Notes: generated by a model from the letters alone, not told the origin. A stretch of DNA of 64,000 bases from JALOAT01 sp041687015 (GCA_041687015.1 JAWLCT010000002.1:62001-126000), one strand, 5' to 3'; counted from the stretch's first letter, positions 8,643 to 17,225 are shown. Translations and numbers: made by a program.

Positions 8643-9194
8643 ATGCGCGAAAAACCCCGGATTCTTCACACCGAGACACTGGCACGCACACGTCTGTTCC
8701 ACATCCAGCAGGTAGACCTGCGCTTTTCCAATGGCGTGGAAACGCGCTACGAGCGCCTGATAGGCTCCAGCCGCGGTGCCGTGCTGATCGTGCCTATGCT
8801 TGATGACGAAACCGTACTGCTCATCCGCGAATACGCCGCCGGCATCGATCGCTATGAGCTCGCCCTGCCCAAGGGCCGCATCGAGGAGGACGAAGATCTG
8901 CTCGTCGCGGCCAATCGCGAGCTGAAGGAAGAAGTGGGTTACGGTGCACACACACTGAAGCACCTGAATTCGATGAGTCTGGCGCCTGGCTACCTGGGCC
9001 ATTTCACCCATATCGTGTTGGCGCGCGACCTTTATCCCGAAAAATGCGCCGGTGATGAACCGGAAGAGATCGAAGTGGTACCTTGGCGGCTTGCGGATGT
9101 GAATGCGCTGGTCGCACGCCCGGATTTCACTGAAGCACGCAGCATTGCGGCGCTGTTTCTTACCAGAGAGCTCCTGAACCATGAACAACGATAA
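8643..9194 (+). CDS. nudE: ADP compounds hydrolase NudE (Nudix)
   Basis: The 183-residue protein has a complete Nudix box, G-x5-E-x7-REL-x-EE-x-G-Y, at 78-100. The strand upstream, YERLIGSSRGAVLIVPM, and the APGYLGHF segment fit NudE. The family hydrolyses ADP-ribose, NADH and Ap(n)A-type compounds in the cytosol. The start ATG has only a weak ribosome site. It overlaps cysQ by 14 bp, and both enzymes clear nucleotide by-products, so co-expression makes sense. NudE lies close to yrfG as in E. coli. Confidence 0.93.
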   Translation: MREKPRILHTETLARTRLFHIQQVDLRFSNGVETRYERLIGSSRGAVLIVPMLDDETVLLIREYAAGIDRYELALPKGRIEEDEDLLVAANRELKEEVGYGAHTLKHLNSMSLAPGYLGHFTHIVLARDLYPEKCAGDEPEEIEVVPWRLADVNALVARPDFTEARSIAALFLTRELLNHEQR

Positions 9195-9993
9195 CGCCAC
9201 GGTCGATCCCTGCATGCTCCAGCGCATTGCCATCGACGTCGCGATCAGCGCGGGACGCCGCATCCTCGAGATCTACGAAGGCGGCTACAGCGTGGAACGC
9301 AAAGGGGACCAGACACCGCTCACCGAGGCGGACATGGCCGCCCACGCCATCATTGACGACGGATTTGCCGAGTTCACGCCCGACCTGCCGGTGCTGTCCG
9401 AGGAGTCGGCCCAGATCCCCTTCGAACAACGCGCGAGCTGGGAACGCTATTGGCTGGTGGATCCGCTTGACGGAACCCGCGAGTTCATAAAGCGCAACGG
9501 CGAGTTCACCGTGAACATCGCCCTGATCGACGGCCATGAAGCGGTGCTCGGCGTGGTGTATGCGCCGGTTTTGGGCGTGATTTATTACGCCTGCCGCGGA
9601 CAAGGCGCCTACAAGCGCGAAGGCGTGGCCCCGCCGGAACGCATCCAAACCCGCAAGCGCGGCGGCGGTGCGCCCATCGTGGCGGGCAGCCGATCACATC
9701 GAGGCGATTCCCTGGAACGGTTCCTGGTGAATCTGGGGGATTACGAGCTCATCACCATGGGAAGCGCACTCAAGTCCTGCCTGGTGGCGGAAGGCAAGGC
9801 CGACATCTATCCGCGCCTGGGCCCCACCTCGGAATGGGATACCGCTGCCGCGCAGTGCGTGGTCGAGGAAGCCGGCGGCCTCATCACCGACACCGCCATG
9901 CGCCCCCTGCGCTACAACACCAAGGAAGAACTCCTCAACCCCCACTTCTTCGCCCTGGGCGATCCCTCGGTGGATTGGTCACAGTACCTGTAA
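9181..9993 (+). CDS. cysQ: 3'(2'),5'-bisphosphate nucleotidase CysQ
   Basis: This 270-residue inositol-monophosphatase-fold enzyme carries the metal-binding motifs SEES (73-76), WLVDPLDGTREFIKR (DPLDGT 94-99) and EWDTAAAQCVVEEAGG near 217-233. CysQ hydrolyses 3'-phosphoadenosine-5'-phosphate to AMP, relieving toxicity of this by-product of sulfate assimilation. It overlaps nudE by 14 bp. The region beyond its stop carries an inverted repeat (10010-10071) rather than a clear terminator. Confidence 0.95.
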   Translation: MNNDNATVDPCMLQRIAIDVAISAGRRILEIYEGGYSVERKGDQTPLTEADMAAHAIIDDGFAEFTPDLPVLSEESAQIPFEQRASWERYWLVDPLDGTREFIKRNGEFTVNIALIDGHEAVLGVVYAPVLGVIYYACRGQGAYKREGVAPPERIQTRKRGGGAPIVAGSRSHRGDSLERFLVNLGDYELITMGSALKSCLVAEGKADIYPRLGPTSEWDTAAAQCVVEEAGGLITDTAMRPLRYNTKEELLNPHFFALGDPSVDWSQYL

Positions 9994-10009
9994 GCGAAAG
10001 ACGGAAGAA

Positions 10010-10071
10010 AACCACGGAGACCACGGAGGGGATTACATTACTTCTCCGTGGCCTCAGTGGCCTCCGTGGTT
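10010..10071. repeat. Intergenic inverted repeat (CCACGGAG type)
   Basis: The outer arms AACCACGGAG (10010-10019) and CTCCGTGGTT (10062-10071) pair perfectly. The inner arms CCACGGAG (10021-10028) and CTCCGTGG (10044-10051) also pair perfectly. The element lies between the convergent cysQ and the 58-aa gene. It may act as a bidirectional 3' hairpin and resembles other intergenic repeats in this window. Confidence 0.6.
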
Positions 10072-10120
10072 ATCGCTTCTCTCCCGTTTGCAATCGCTTC
10101 GCCGGACACACCGCTGCGAA

Positions 10121-10297
10121 TCAGCGTGCGTCGTAGACCGCCATGATGGTCTTGAGTTCTTCCAGGACGGCGTGGCGTTCGTCGGGGGCGAGACCTTCCA
10201 CCTGGACTACATTTTGGCCGCGTTCCAGAGCCAGGATGGTGGCACGAACCGCAGCGCAGCCGCTACGGCACAGGGATTCGACACATTCGTTGACCAT
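10121..10297 (-). CDS. Small cysteine-containing hypothetical protein (58 aa)
   Basis: The 58-residue frame begins MVNECVESLCRSGCAAVRAT and ends EELKTIMAVYDAR. It has three N-terminal cysteines (5, 10, 14) spaced C-x4-C-x3-C on a predicted helix, then an acidic/Leu-rich helix. The composition is that of a folded two-helix protein, and I recall similar short proteins in sulfur-oxidising gammaproteobacteria, but not a function. No strong Shine-Dalgarno precedes the ATG. It is convergent with cysQ across the inverted repeat. Confidence 0.6.
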   Translation of the reverse strand: MVNECVESLCRSGCAAVRATILALERGQNVVQVEGLAPDERHAVLEELKTIMAVYDAR

Positions 10298-10429
10298 GAC
10301 AAAGAAATTGCTGGACTACCTGCGCTGAGCATATGCACGCCCGCCACAGAGTCAACCTGCCCTAACAGGGGGGTTGAAAAAGTTCCTCTGCGGAATTCGG
10401 GGGTCCTGAGGCCGGAAGAGAATATCCCT

Positions 10430-10554
10430 CTCGCAAAGACGCGAAGAACGCCAAGCCATCAACGCGCCTTCCGCCCGATGCATAACTGCAGGATAGGCAA
10501 TCAGCTTCCCACGGCGCTCCCCATTCCCTTGGCGTGCTTGGCGGCCTTTGCGAG
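10430..10554. repeat. Intergenic inverted repeat (CGCAAAGACGCGAAGAACGCC type)
   Basis: The arm at 10430-10455 (CTCGCAAAGACGCGAAGAAC and GCCAAG) and the arm at 10528-10554 pair imperfectly over about 26 bp across a ~70-bp centre. This fills most of the 370-bp gap between the 58-aa gene (start 10297) and the MarR-type gene (stop 10668). No other gene or promoter was recognised in that gap. A 17-base segment of the left arm recurs exactly, inverted, at 47144-47160. Confidence 0.6.
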
Positions 10555-10667
10555 AGCAAGGAAATCGTTTTCGGAAACTCACCTCGCAGGGAAATAGGCC
10601 TGCGACGTTTTTTCTTTATACATCAAGCTCTTCGCTCTCTGCGAGCAACCCTGCGGACACGGGCGGT

Positions 10668-11141
10668 TCAGGTTCCGGTGAGTTCACCCGGATCCAGATA
10701 GGGCGAGGCATCCAGATCCTGGGCATCCATCATGTGGGCGACGCGCTGCAGGGAGGCGATGATCAGGTGCTGCTCCCAATCCGCCAGTGCGCCGAAACGC
10801 TCCACGAAATGCTCCTGCAACAAGGTCGGGGAGCCGGCCAAGGCCGTCTGGCCCGTTGTGGTGAGTTCCACCAGCATGCGCCGTCTGTCTTCGGTGCTGC
10901 GCTTGCGCACCACCATGCCCCGTTCCTCCAGCCGGTCCAGGATCGCCGTCACGGTCGCCTGACTGAGGCTCGCGCGACGGGCCAAATCTCCGGCCGACAG
11001 GGGGCCGCGCTGCCCGATCACCTGCATCACCACCAGTTGTGGGCCACTCAACCCGGTGCGCTGCATCAACCTTCGCGAGTGAAGATCGACCGCGCGGATG
11101 ATGCGCCGCAGGGCCACGAGGACATCGTCATGAGCTTGCAT
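10668..11141 (-). CDS. ectR1: MarR-type regulator of ectoine synthesis (EctR1-like)
   Basis: This 157-residue MarR-family winged-helix protein has a recognition region LSAGDLARRASLSQATVTAI near 48-67, followed by the wing VVRKRSTEDRRRMLVELTTTG. Position and type match EctR1, the MarR repressor divergently encoded upstream of ectABC in halotolerant methylotrophs and relatives. It therefore probably represses ectABC, with relief at high salt. The 88-bp gap to ectA would hold the operator. I found only a weak inverted AGTT...AACT there, not a convincing palindrome. The assignment rests on context plus family. Confidence 0.85.
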   Translation of the reverse strand: MQAHDDVLVALRRIIRAVDLHSRRLMQRTGLSGPQLVVMQVIGQRGPLSAGDLARRASLSQATVTAILDRLEERGMVVRKRSTEDRRRMLVELTTTGQTALAGSPTLLQEHFVERFGALADWEQHLIIASLQRVAHMMDAQDLDASPYLDPGELTGT

Positions 11142-11229
11142 TTACTTAGAACCCTTAAAGAGTTTATGCGAACTACTCCTTGTCCTGCGTGATATTTCGA
11201 CTGGATCATTTCGTGGACGAAGGAATATA

Positions 11230-11739
11230 ATGCGCCGTTCCATGGACAGCAACATCCAACAACGGCTCATCCTGAGAACACCGAGGCGGGCTGACGGCCT
11301 CGCCGCCCACCGCTTGGTGGGGGCCAGTCCGCCCCTCGACCTCAACTCCGCCTATAGCTACTTCCTGCTGTGCGACCACTTTGCCGAGACGTGCGTGATC
11401 GCAGAGCAAGACGGAGCGCTCCAGGGTTTCCTCTCGGCCTACCGCCTGCCTCAGGACGCCTCGCGGCTGTTCGTGTGGCAGATGGTGGTGGCTGCAGATG
11501 CACGTGGCAAGGGCCTGGCGGCCCGTATGCTGGATGCGCTGCTCGCGCGTCCCGCCTGTGTCGGCGTGCGCTACGTGGAAGCCACGGTCAACCCCAGCAA
11601 CACCGCGTCGCGTCGCGTGTTTACGCGTCTGGCGTCTACGCGGGCCACCGGCGTGGTCGAGGAACCCTTCCTCGACGCGGCCGATTTCGGGGGAACGGCG
11701 CACGAGGCGGAGGTACTGCTCAGGGTCGGCCCGCTATGA
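11230..11739 (+). CDS. ectA: L-2,4-diaminobutyrate acetyltransferase EctA
   Basis: This 169-residue GNAT enzyme acetylates the gamma-amino group of diaminobutyrate, the second step of ectoine synthesis. LNSAYSYFLLCDHFAETCV is an EctA hallmark, and VWQMVVAADARGKGLAARML is the acetyl-CoA loop. The ATG at 11230 has AAGGA at 5-bp spacing. A TATAAT (11226-11231) overlaps this start; if it is a true -10 box, translation would have to begin at the ATG at 11242, which lacks a ribosome site. The gene is first of ectABC, 13 bp before ectB. Confidence 0.94.
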   Translation: MRRSMDSNIQQRLILRTPRRADGLAAHRLVGASPPLDLNSAYSYFLLCDHFAETCVIAEQDGALQGFLSAYRLPQDASRLFVWQMVVAADARGKGLAARMLDALLARPACVGVRYVEATVNPSNTASRRVFTRLASTRATGVVEEPFLDAADFGGTAHEAEVLLRVGPL

Positions 11740-11752
11740 GGGGGACCCCCAA

Positions 11753-13027
11753 ATGCGTATTTTTGAACAATTGGAATCCGAGGTGCGAGGTTACGTTCGC
11801 GCCTTCCCGGCCATTTTCGACACCGCCAAAGGCTCGCTGCTGTTTGACGAAAACGGCAACCGTTACATCGATTTCTTTGCCGGTGCCGGCACACTCAACT
11901 ACGGTCACAACCACCCGGCCATCAGCGAAGCGCTAATCAACTACCTGCAGCACGACGGCATCGTGCACGGCCTGGACAAGGCAACGGTGGCCAAGAAGGC
12001 CTTCCTGCAGAAATTCCACGACACCATCCTTGCGCCGCGCAAGTTTGAGTACAAGGTGCAGTTTACCGGCCCCACCGGCACCAACGCCGTGGAAACGGCC
12101 CTCAAGCTGGCACGCATGGTGAAGCGCCGCTCCAACATCATCGCCTTTACCAATGGCTACCACGGCCTGACCATGGGTTCGCTGGCCATTACGGGCAACA
12201 ACTTCTATCGCGACGAATTCTTTGGCATGCGCTCGAACGCGGCAAGCATGCCCTATGACGGCTACTTCGGTCCGGATGTGGACACCATCGCCTATCTGCG
12301 TCGCTATCTGGAAGATGCCTCCAGTGGCGTGGACCTGCCGGCCGCGATCGTCCTGGAGACGGTGCAGGGCGAGGGCGGCGTGAACGTCGCCAGCGTGAAA
12401 TGGTTACAGGACTTGGCGCAGCTGTGCCGCGAGTTCGACATTCTGTTGATCGTCGACGATATCCAGGTGGGCAACGGCCGTACCGGTCCGTTCTTCAGTT
12501 TCGAGCGCGCCGGCATCGTGCCCGACATGGTCACCCTGTCCAAGTCCATCGGCGGCGGCATGCCCCTGGCCATGCTGCTCATGCGCCCCGAGTTGGACCA
12601 GTGGAAGCCGGGCGAACACACCGGCACCTTCCGCGGCAACAACCTGGCTTTCGTAGCAGCCACCGAGGCGCTGCGTTTCTGGGATGATGAAGGGCTCACC
12701 GAGGCGGTCAACTACAAGGGCGAGATCCTCAAGGATGCGCTCACCAAGCTGGCCGCTCGCTATCCGGAACTGGGTGCCACGGCCCGTGGCCTCGGCATGA
12801 TCTGGGGCCTCGACCTCCCGCAGCGCGGCCTTGCCCGCGATGTGGCGCGCGAGGCCTTCCAGCGGGGACTGGTCATCGAGTTGGCCGGTGCGGAAGACAA
12901 TGTCGTGAAATTCCTGCCCGCCCTCACCATCGAGGAAGAGTTGTTGCAGGAAGGTCTGGCGATCATCGACGCCTCATTGGCCGCCGTGCTTGAGCGCCGT
13001 GGCGATCGCATTCGAGGAGCAGCGTAA
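11753..13027 (+). CDS. ectB: Diaminobutyrate-2-oxoglutarate transaminase EctB
   Basis: This 424-residue class III aminotransferase converts aspartate-semialdehyde to diaminobutyrate, the first committed ectoine step. It has GPTGTNAVETALK (106-118), YHGLTMGSLAITGN, the PLP-binding Asp in IVDDIQVGNGRTG (near 236) and the Schiff-base lysine in LSKSIGGGMP (K264). The frame runs open far upstream over ectA, but the ATG at 11753 has GGGGGA upstream and gives the family start MRIFEQLES. The stop overlaps the ectC start by one base (TAATG). Confidence 0.96.
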   Translation: MRIFEQLESEVRGYVRAFPAIFDTAKGSLLFDENGNRYIDFFAGAGTLNYGHNHPAISEALINYLQHDGIVHGLDKATVAKKAFLQKFHDTILAPRKFEYKVQFTGPTGTNAVETALKLARMVKRRSNIIAFTNGYHGLTMGSLAITGNNFYRDEFFGMRSNAASMPYDGYFGPDVDTIAYLRRYLEDASSGVDLPAAIVLETVQGEGGVNVASVKWLQDLAQLCREFDILLIVDDIQVGNGRTGPFFSFERAGIVPDMVTLSKSIGGGMPLAMLLMRPELDQWKPGEHTGTFRGNNLAFVAATEALRFWDDEGLTEAVNYKGEILKDALTKLAARYPELGATARGLGMIWGLDLPQRGLARDVAREAFQRGLVIELAGAEDNVVKFLPALTIEEELLQEGLAIIDASLAAVLERRGDRIRGAA

Positions 13028-13416
13028 TGATAGTAAGACACCTGAAGGACATTCTCGGTGGACCGCGTGACGTGCACGATCCCGAAGGGCATTGGACCAG
13101 CCGCCGGCTTCTGCTGCGTGACGAAGGCATGGGCTTTTCCATGCACGACACGCTGATCCATGCGGGCACAGAGACCCTGATTTGGTACAAGAACCACCTG
13201 GAAGGCGTGTATTGCGTGGGTGGTGAAGGCGAGATCGAAAACCTCGCCACCGGCGAGATCCACCCGATCACCGACGGCACCTTCTACGGCTTGAACCTGC
13301 ACGACAAGCACCTGCTGCGTGCCCGCACCGAGCTGCGCCTCATCTGCACCTTCAACCCGCCTCTGCGCGGCGACGAGGTGCATGATGCCGACGGGAGCTA
13401 CCCGGCCTCCGCCTGA
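13027..13416 (+). CDS. ectC: L-ectoine synthase EctC
   Basis: This 129-residue cupin cyclises N-gamma-acetyl-diaminobutyrate to ectoine. MIVRHLKDILGGPRDVHD, SRRLLLRDEGMGFSMHDT, the iron/substrate-binding beta-barrel segment HLEGVYCVGGEGEIENL and HDKHLLRA are standard for EctC. It is translationally coupled to ectB. No ectD hydroxylase or ask aspartokinase follows; the next gene is convergent, separated by an 11-bp perfect hairpin. Confidence 0.97.
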   Translation: MIVRHLKDILGGPRDVHDPEGHWTSRRLLLRDEGMGFSMHDTLIHAGTETLIWYKNHLEGVYCVGGEGEIENLATGEIHPITDGTFYGLNLHDKHLLRARTELRLICTFNPPLRGDEVHDADGSYPASA

Positions 13417-13422
13417 GCAGCA

Positions 13423-13450
13423 CGGCGGGCCTCACCATCGAGGCCCGCCG
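13423..13450. terminator. Hairpin between convergent ectC and the GlyGly-CTERM gene
   Basis: CGGCGGGCCTC (13423-13433) and GAGGCCCGCCG (13440-13450) form a perfect 11-bp stem with an ACCATC loop, 7 bp after the ectC stop. It is symmetric for both convergent transcripts. There is no U-tract on either side. Confidence 0.6.
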
Positions 13451-13463
13451 GCGGGCGCCGCCG

Positions 13464-15578
13464 CTAGTGCTTGCAGCGGTGGCGCAACCCCAAGGCCGTG
13501 AGTGCCATCAGCAACCCGAAGAGGTCGATGCTGCCGCCACCGCCGCCGCCATTGCCCGTAGCGCCTCTTGCTGCGGATACGTTGATGGTGACCGTGGCCA
13601 CGTCCGTGCCCGAGGCACCTTCGCTGTTGACGCCACTGATGGCGTATCGGAAGCTGTCCGTGCCGGAAAAGCCCGAAGGCGGTGAATACCGCAACCGGTT
13701 ACCTTCACGCGAAACCGTGCCCCCCTGGCCCGAGCGGCGATCGTAATCGTCGGTAAGGACAAGATTGCTGCCGGTATCATTCGCCAGCACATCAATCAGC
13801 ACAGGCGTATTCACGCCCGTGGTGACAAAGTCATCAACCGCACAAGGGCAATCCAGCACCACGACGGTGCCTGAATCACCCACTGCCACGATGACGTCAC
13901 CGGCGCGCGCCACACCACGCAGGGTGTTGCCCGTGACATTCAGCGGCGTCCAGTTCGAGCCATTGGCGCTGGTCAAGACCGTACCGTCCCTGCCTGCGGC
14001 GATGAAATTTCCGTTGGCGAAAGCAATGGCATACAAGTGACTGGACGTGTTTGCGTTGCGAACGGTCCAGGCGCCCCCGCTGGAGACAAGCACGCTACCT
14101 CGATCACCCACGGCGACGGCGATGCCGTTGCCTGCAGCGACGCCACGCAGATTGGCAGTGACAGGCGAGGCCTGCGCCTGCCAGCCGATACCGTCACCGC
14201 TCGCGAAAATCGCCCCGCCCTCACCGACTGCAACGAAACCGGCGCTGGTCGCCGCAACGGCATTGAGCCGTTCGCCACTGATCCCCGCCCCCCGTTGCCA
14301 GCTTGCGCCTTCCGTATCGCTGTAGAGCGCAACGCCATCACCGACGGCGACAAGACGTGCCATGCCGCTGGCAATACCGTACAAGGCGGCCGTGGTGCCA
14401 CTTGTACCGCTGCTCCAGCTCGTACCGCCGTCGGTGCTGATGCGAACGGCGCCGCCATTGCCAATAGCGACGTAGCGGTTTCCATCGAAGACCACCGCAT
14501 TCAGGGCGGGATTGCCGTTGCCGACCAAACCCACCTCACCGTCGGATGTGATGAATCGCCCGCCGGCACCCACCGCAACGTAGGCTGAACCATTCAGCGC
14601 CACGCCGTTCATCTGCTGGCGCGGACCCGCGGTCCGCTCGGTCCACGCTGCGCCGTTCCGCTGCATGATGATGCCGTGTTCACCTACTGCAATTCGATCG
14701 TCGCCATTGACCAGCACGGCCTCGAAGCCTTCCGAGGTAGTGGAGTCCACCGTCGAATAGCTGCCGGAAGCGCTGACGGTCCACATCGCGCCCTCGTAGC
14801 CCACCACGAGGAAAGCGTTGCCATCCCAGGTCACGTCAGTGAACTTCGGGTTGCCCGCGGGGGCCTGATAGACGGTGGTCCATTGAACCCCGTCGGCGCT
14901 GGACAAGATGACGCCATTGCCCACGGCCAGATAGGTGCCGGCACCATCGTGTGCCACCCCCTCCAGCGAGGGGTGCCCACCGTTTGCAAACGCAAAGCGC
15001 GGACGTTCTGTCCAGGTCAAGCCGTCCCGACTGGTGAGGATGATGCCTTGTGAACCCACGGCGACGAACTGCCCGGCCGCGAACACCACATCGTTCAACC
15101 AGTCCCTGACAGGATCGAACGGCACCCGCTGCCAGGTCGTTCCACCGTTCACACTGCGCAGAATCGTGGCGCCGTCGCCCACCGCCACAATGACGCCGTT
15201 GCCTTCTGCGATGCCATAGAGGAAGTGGGCGCCTTCCCAACGCAGGGGACTCCAGTCGAGGCCATTCGCACTGGTGGTAATTTCGCCCTCGTTACCGACC
15301 GCGATGAAACGTCCGTGGGATTCGCTCCATAGCGCAGCCTGCAACCACGCTTCCGTTCCCGTATCAACCCGCTCCCAATCGGTTCCGTTCGTGCTAGTGA
15401 CGACGGTGCCCATATTGCCCACCGCCACATACCGTCCGTTGCCGTGCACGACATCCGCAAGGATGTTTCCTTGTGGTAACGGATTTTGCCATTCCCAACT
15501 TGCAACGGCAGAGAATGAAAACAGGATCGACACGAGCAGTAACCAACGCAAGACAGCACCACGAACGTCCTTATTCAT
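13464..15578 (-). CDS. Secreted multi-repeat beta-propeller protein with GlyGly-CTERM sorting tail
   Basis: This 704-residue protein has a signal peptide (LRWLLLVSILFSFSAVA). It then carries more than a dozen ~40-residue repeats built on V/I-AVG-x-x-G-x-I/V-x-x-S-x-D/N-G-x-x-W, the YCF48/BNR-like propeller pattern. A cadherin/Ig-like segment follows (AVDDFVTTGVNTPVLIDVLANDTGSN). The C-terminus reads GNGGGGGGSIDLFGLLMALTALG followed by RHRCKH. Gly-rich stretch, hydrophobic helix and basic end is the GlyGly-CTERM signal cleaved by rhombosortase in bacteria with type II secretion. The protein is probably displayed on the surface or released. The start MNKDVRG is preferred because GAGGA precedes it and it opens on the signal peptide. 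Confidence 0.8.
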   Translation of the reverse strand: MNKDVRGAVLRWLLLVSILFSFSAVASWEWQNPLPQGNILADVVHGNGRYVAVGNMGTVVTSTNGTDWERVDTGTEAWLQAALWSESHGRFIAVGNEGEITTSANGLDWSPLRWEGAHFLYGIAEGNGVIVAVGDGATILRSVNGGTTWQRVPFDPVRDWLNDVVFAAGQFVAVGSQGIILTSRDGLTWTERPRFAFANGGHPSLEGVAHDGAGTYLAVGNGVILSSADGVQWTTVYQAPAGNPKFTDVTWDGNAFLVVGYEGAMWTVSASGSYSTVDSTTSEGFEAVLVNGDDRIAVGEHGIIMQRNGAAWTERTAGPRQQMNGVALNGSAYVAVGAGGRFITSDGEVGLVGNGNPALNAVVFDGNRYVAIGNGGAVRISTDGGTSWSSGTSGTTAALYGIASGMARLVAVGDGVALYSDTEGASWQRGAGISGERLNAVAATSAGFVAVGEGGAIFASGDGIGWQAQASPVTANLRGVAAGNGIAVAVGDRGSVLVSSGGAWTVRNANTSSHLYAIAFANGNFIAAGRDGTVLTSANGSNWTPLNVTGNTLRGVARAGDVIVAVGDSGTVVVLDCPCAVDDFVTTGVNTPVLIDVLANDTGSNLVLTDDYDRRSGQGGTVSREGNRLRYSPPSGFSGTDSFRYAISGVNSEGASGTDVATVTINVSAARGATGNGGGGGGSIDLFGLLMALTALGLRHRCKH

Positions 15579-15749
15579 CGTGCATATCCTCGGCAGATTG
15601 TTGGCGATGCGCTCACAAGGTTGCGCATCGGGCCCCAAGTATAGGAGTGCCGAAATCGTGGTCGTGGTGAAGGATTTCTAAAGGAAGGAGGCGTGCGCAA
15701 CGCGCTGGCAATGCTGGGCGGCTACGCGGTTGCGTGAAATTTGAAGGGT

Positions 15750-16427
15750 TTAGCGTTGAATGAGGCCGTGCTCGAAGGCAAACGCTGTGAGGGCGGTTGC
15801 GTTGTGCAGCGACAATTTTTTCATCAAATTTGCGCGGTGTTTCTCAACGGTTTTGGTACTCAGGCACATCACTTCGGCGATCTCCCGGTTGCGATAACCT
15901 TCCGCCACCAGTTTGATGACTTCACGTTCGCGATGGGTAAGCCGGTCGAAGGGACTGCGCGCCGACGGCTTGGCGCCGCCCTGGAGATAACCGCGCACCA
16001 CGCTGCCGCAAATGCTCGGACTGAGGAAGATGTCGCCGGTCAGTACGCTGCGCATCGCCACCAGCAGTTCGCTGTGGCTGTCGTCCTTGAGTACATAGGC
16101 TTCGGCGCCCGCTTCCAGGGCCGCGTGCACGTACTCATCCACTTTGTGGGCGGTGAGTACGACCACGCGGATTTCCGGGAAACGCCGCTTGATGTTGCGG
16201 ATCGCCTCGGTGCCATTGCTACCGGGCATGGACAAATCCATGATCACGACATCGGGCCGCTGCTCGACGCATTGGTGCAGGGCATCGATGCCGTTGTCCA
16301 CTTCCGCAATAACCTCGATATTCCCTTCCGAGGCAAGCAGGGCCCGCAGTCCTTCGCGAAGGATCTTGTGATCTTCCGCGATGAGCACCCTGCACTTCTG
16401 AATCATCAATGACCGTCCTTGGTCCAT
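15750..16427 (-). CDS. LuxR/NarL-family response regulator
   Basis: This 225-residue two-domain regulator has a receiver domain with the acidic pocket (AEDH), the phosphorylated Asp in VVIMDLSMPG (D64) and K in YVLKDDSHSE. The C-terminal LuxR HTH spans about 162-205 (LTHREREVIKLVAEGYRNREIAEV). It binds DNA after phosphorylation by a partner kinase, which is not adjacent, so it is an orphan here. A second in-frame ATG seven codons later also has an AAGGA upstream. The 280-bp gap on its 5' side (16428-16707) holds no gene I can support and should contain divergent promoters. Confidence 0.88.
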   Translation of the reverse strand: MDQGRSLMIQKCRVLIAEDHKILREGLRALLASEGNIEVIAEVDNGIDALHQCVEQRPDVVIMDLSMPGSNGTEAIRNIKRRFPEIRVVVLTAHKVDEYVHAALEAGAEAYVLKDDSHSELLVAMRSVLTGDIFLSPSICGSVVRGYLQGGAKPSARSPFDRLTHREREVIKLVAEGYRNREIAEVMCLSTKTVEKHRANLMKKLSLHNATALTAFAFEHGLIQR

Positions 16428-16707
16428 GCCTCGTCCCTGAATCGTTCACCCGCGCCGTTTCCGGTTTGTTTGAACGATGGCTTCAGTGTAGCAAAGGGTT
16501 TTTTTTGCGCAGGCTGGGCCGAAAATTTCTTGCGGTGGGTTCATCATCGCGGCCATATGCCCCCAGCGGCTGTACATCAGCACAGGAATTTACACACACT
16601 GCGCTGTCCGGTGGCGGGTTGCTGCAGAATGTTCGCGCAGCCGCCATGATTCATTGAGTCACTGCGCGGCAGGCCCGATTGTCACGGTTCCGCGCGAAAG
16701 GATTGCA

Positions 16708-17217
16708 ATGCGTGTGCTATTGCTGGCGGATACCCACGGTGTGCTCGACCCGCGCATCGCCGCACTTTCCCGGGGCTGTGATTACGCGCTGCATGCCGGG
16801 GATATAGGCTCGGCAGCGGTGCTCACGGACTTACAGCCGCGGCATGCCGTGGTGGCGGTGTGCGGCAATAACGACACCCCCGGCCAGTGGCCCTCCGGCG
16901 ATCTGGACGTGCTGAGCGCGTTGCCGGAGCGTGCACGGCTTGAATTGCCCGGTGGTGCGATCACGGTGGTGCACGGTCATCGTGCAGGCCCGGTGGCACG
17001 ACGCCACGACAGGCTGCGTGCAGACGATGGGGACTGCCGCCTGATCGTGTATGGCCACAGTCATCGTATGGTGATTGACACGGGCACTCAGCCCTGGGTG
17101 ATCAACCCGGGCGCAGCAGGACGCTCGCGCACGTTCGGGGGCCCATCCTGCGTGTTGCTTACGGCACGCAGTGTCGGGTGGTCGGTAGAAGCGCGGCGGT
17201 TTTCGCCACAACGCTGA
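16708..17217 (+). CDS. Metallophosphoesterase, YfcE/MJ0936 family
   Basis: This 169-residue calcineurin-like phosphodiesterase has the five metal motifs in order: LLADTHG (D8, H10), HAGDIG, VCGNND, VVHGH and VYGHSH. Bimetal enzymes of this small YfcE-like class cleave phosphodiesters; the physiological substrate is unknown. The ATG at 16708 has GAAAGGA upstream; the longer open frame from 16654 is not needed. The gene ends 8 bp from the convergent HTH gene. Confidence 0.85.
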   Translation: MRVLLLADTHGVLDPRIAALSRGCDYALHAGDIGSAAVLTDLQPRHAVVAVCGNNDTPGQWPSGDLDVLSALPERARLELPGGAITVVHGHRAGPVARRHDRLRADDGDCRLIVYGHSHRMVIDTGTQPWVINPGAAGRSRTFGGPSCVLLTARSVGWSVEARRFSPQR

Positions 17218-17225
17218 TCCGCTGC

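Noticed and set aside
16612..16627. TGGCGGGTTGCTGC as a sigma-54 promoter in the 280-bp gap before the phosphodiesterase
   Set aside because: The GG to GC spacing is wrong (11 instead of 12) and no activator site was seen.
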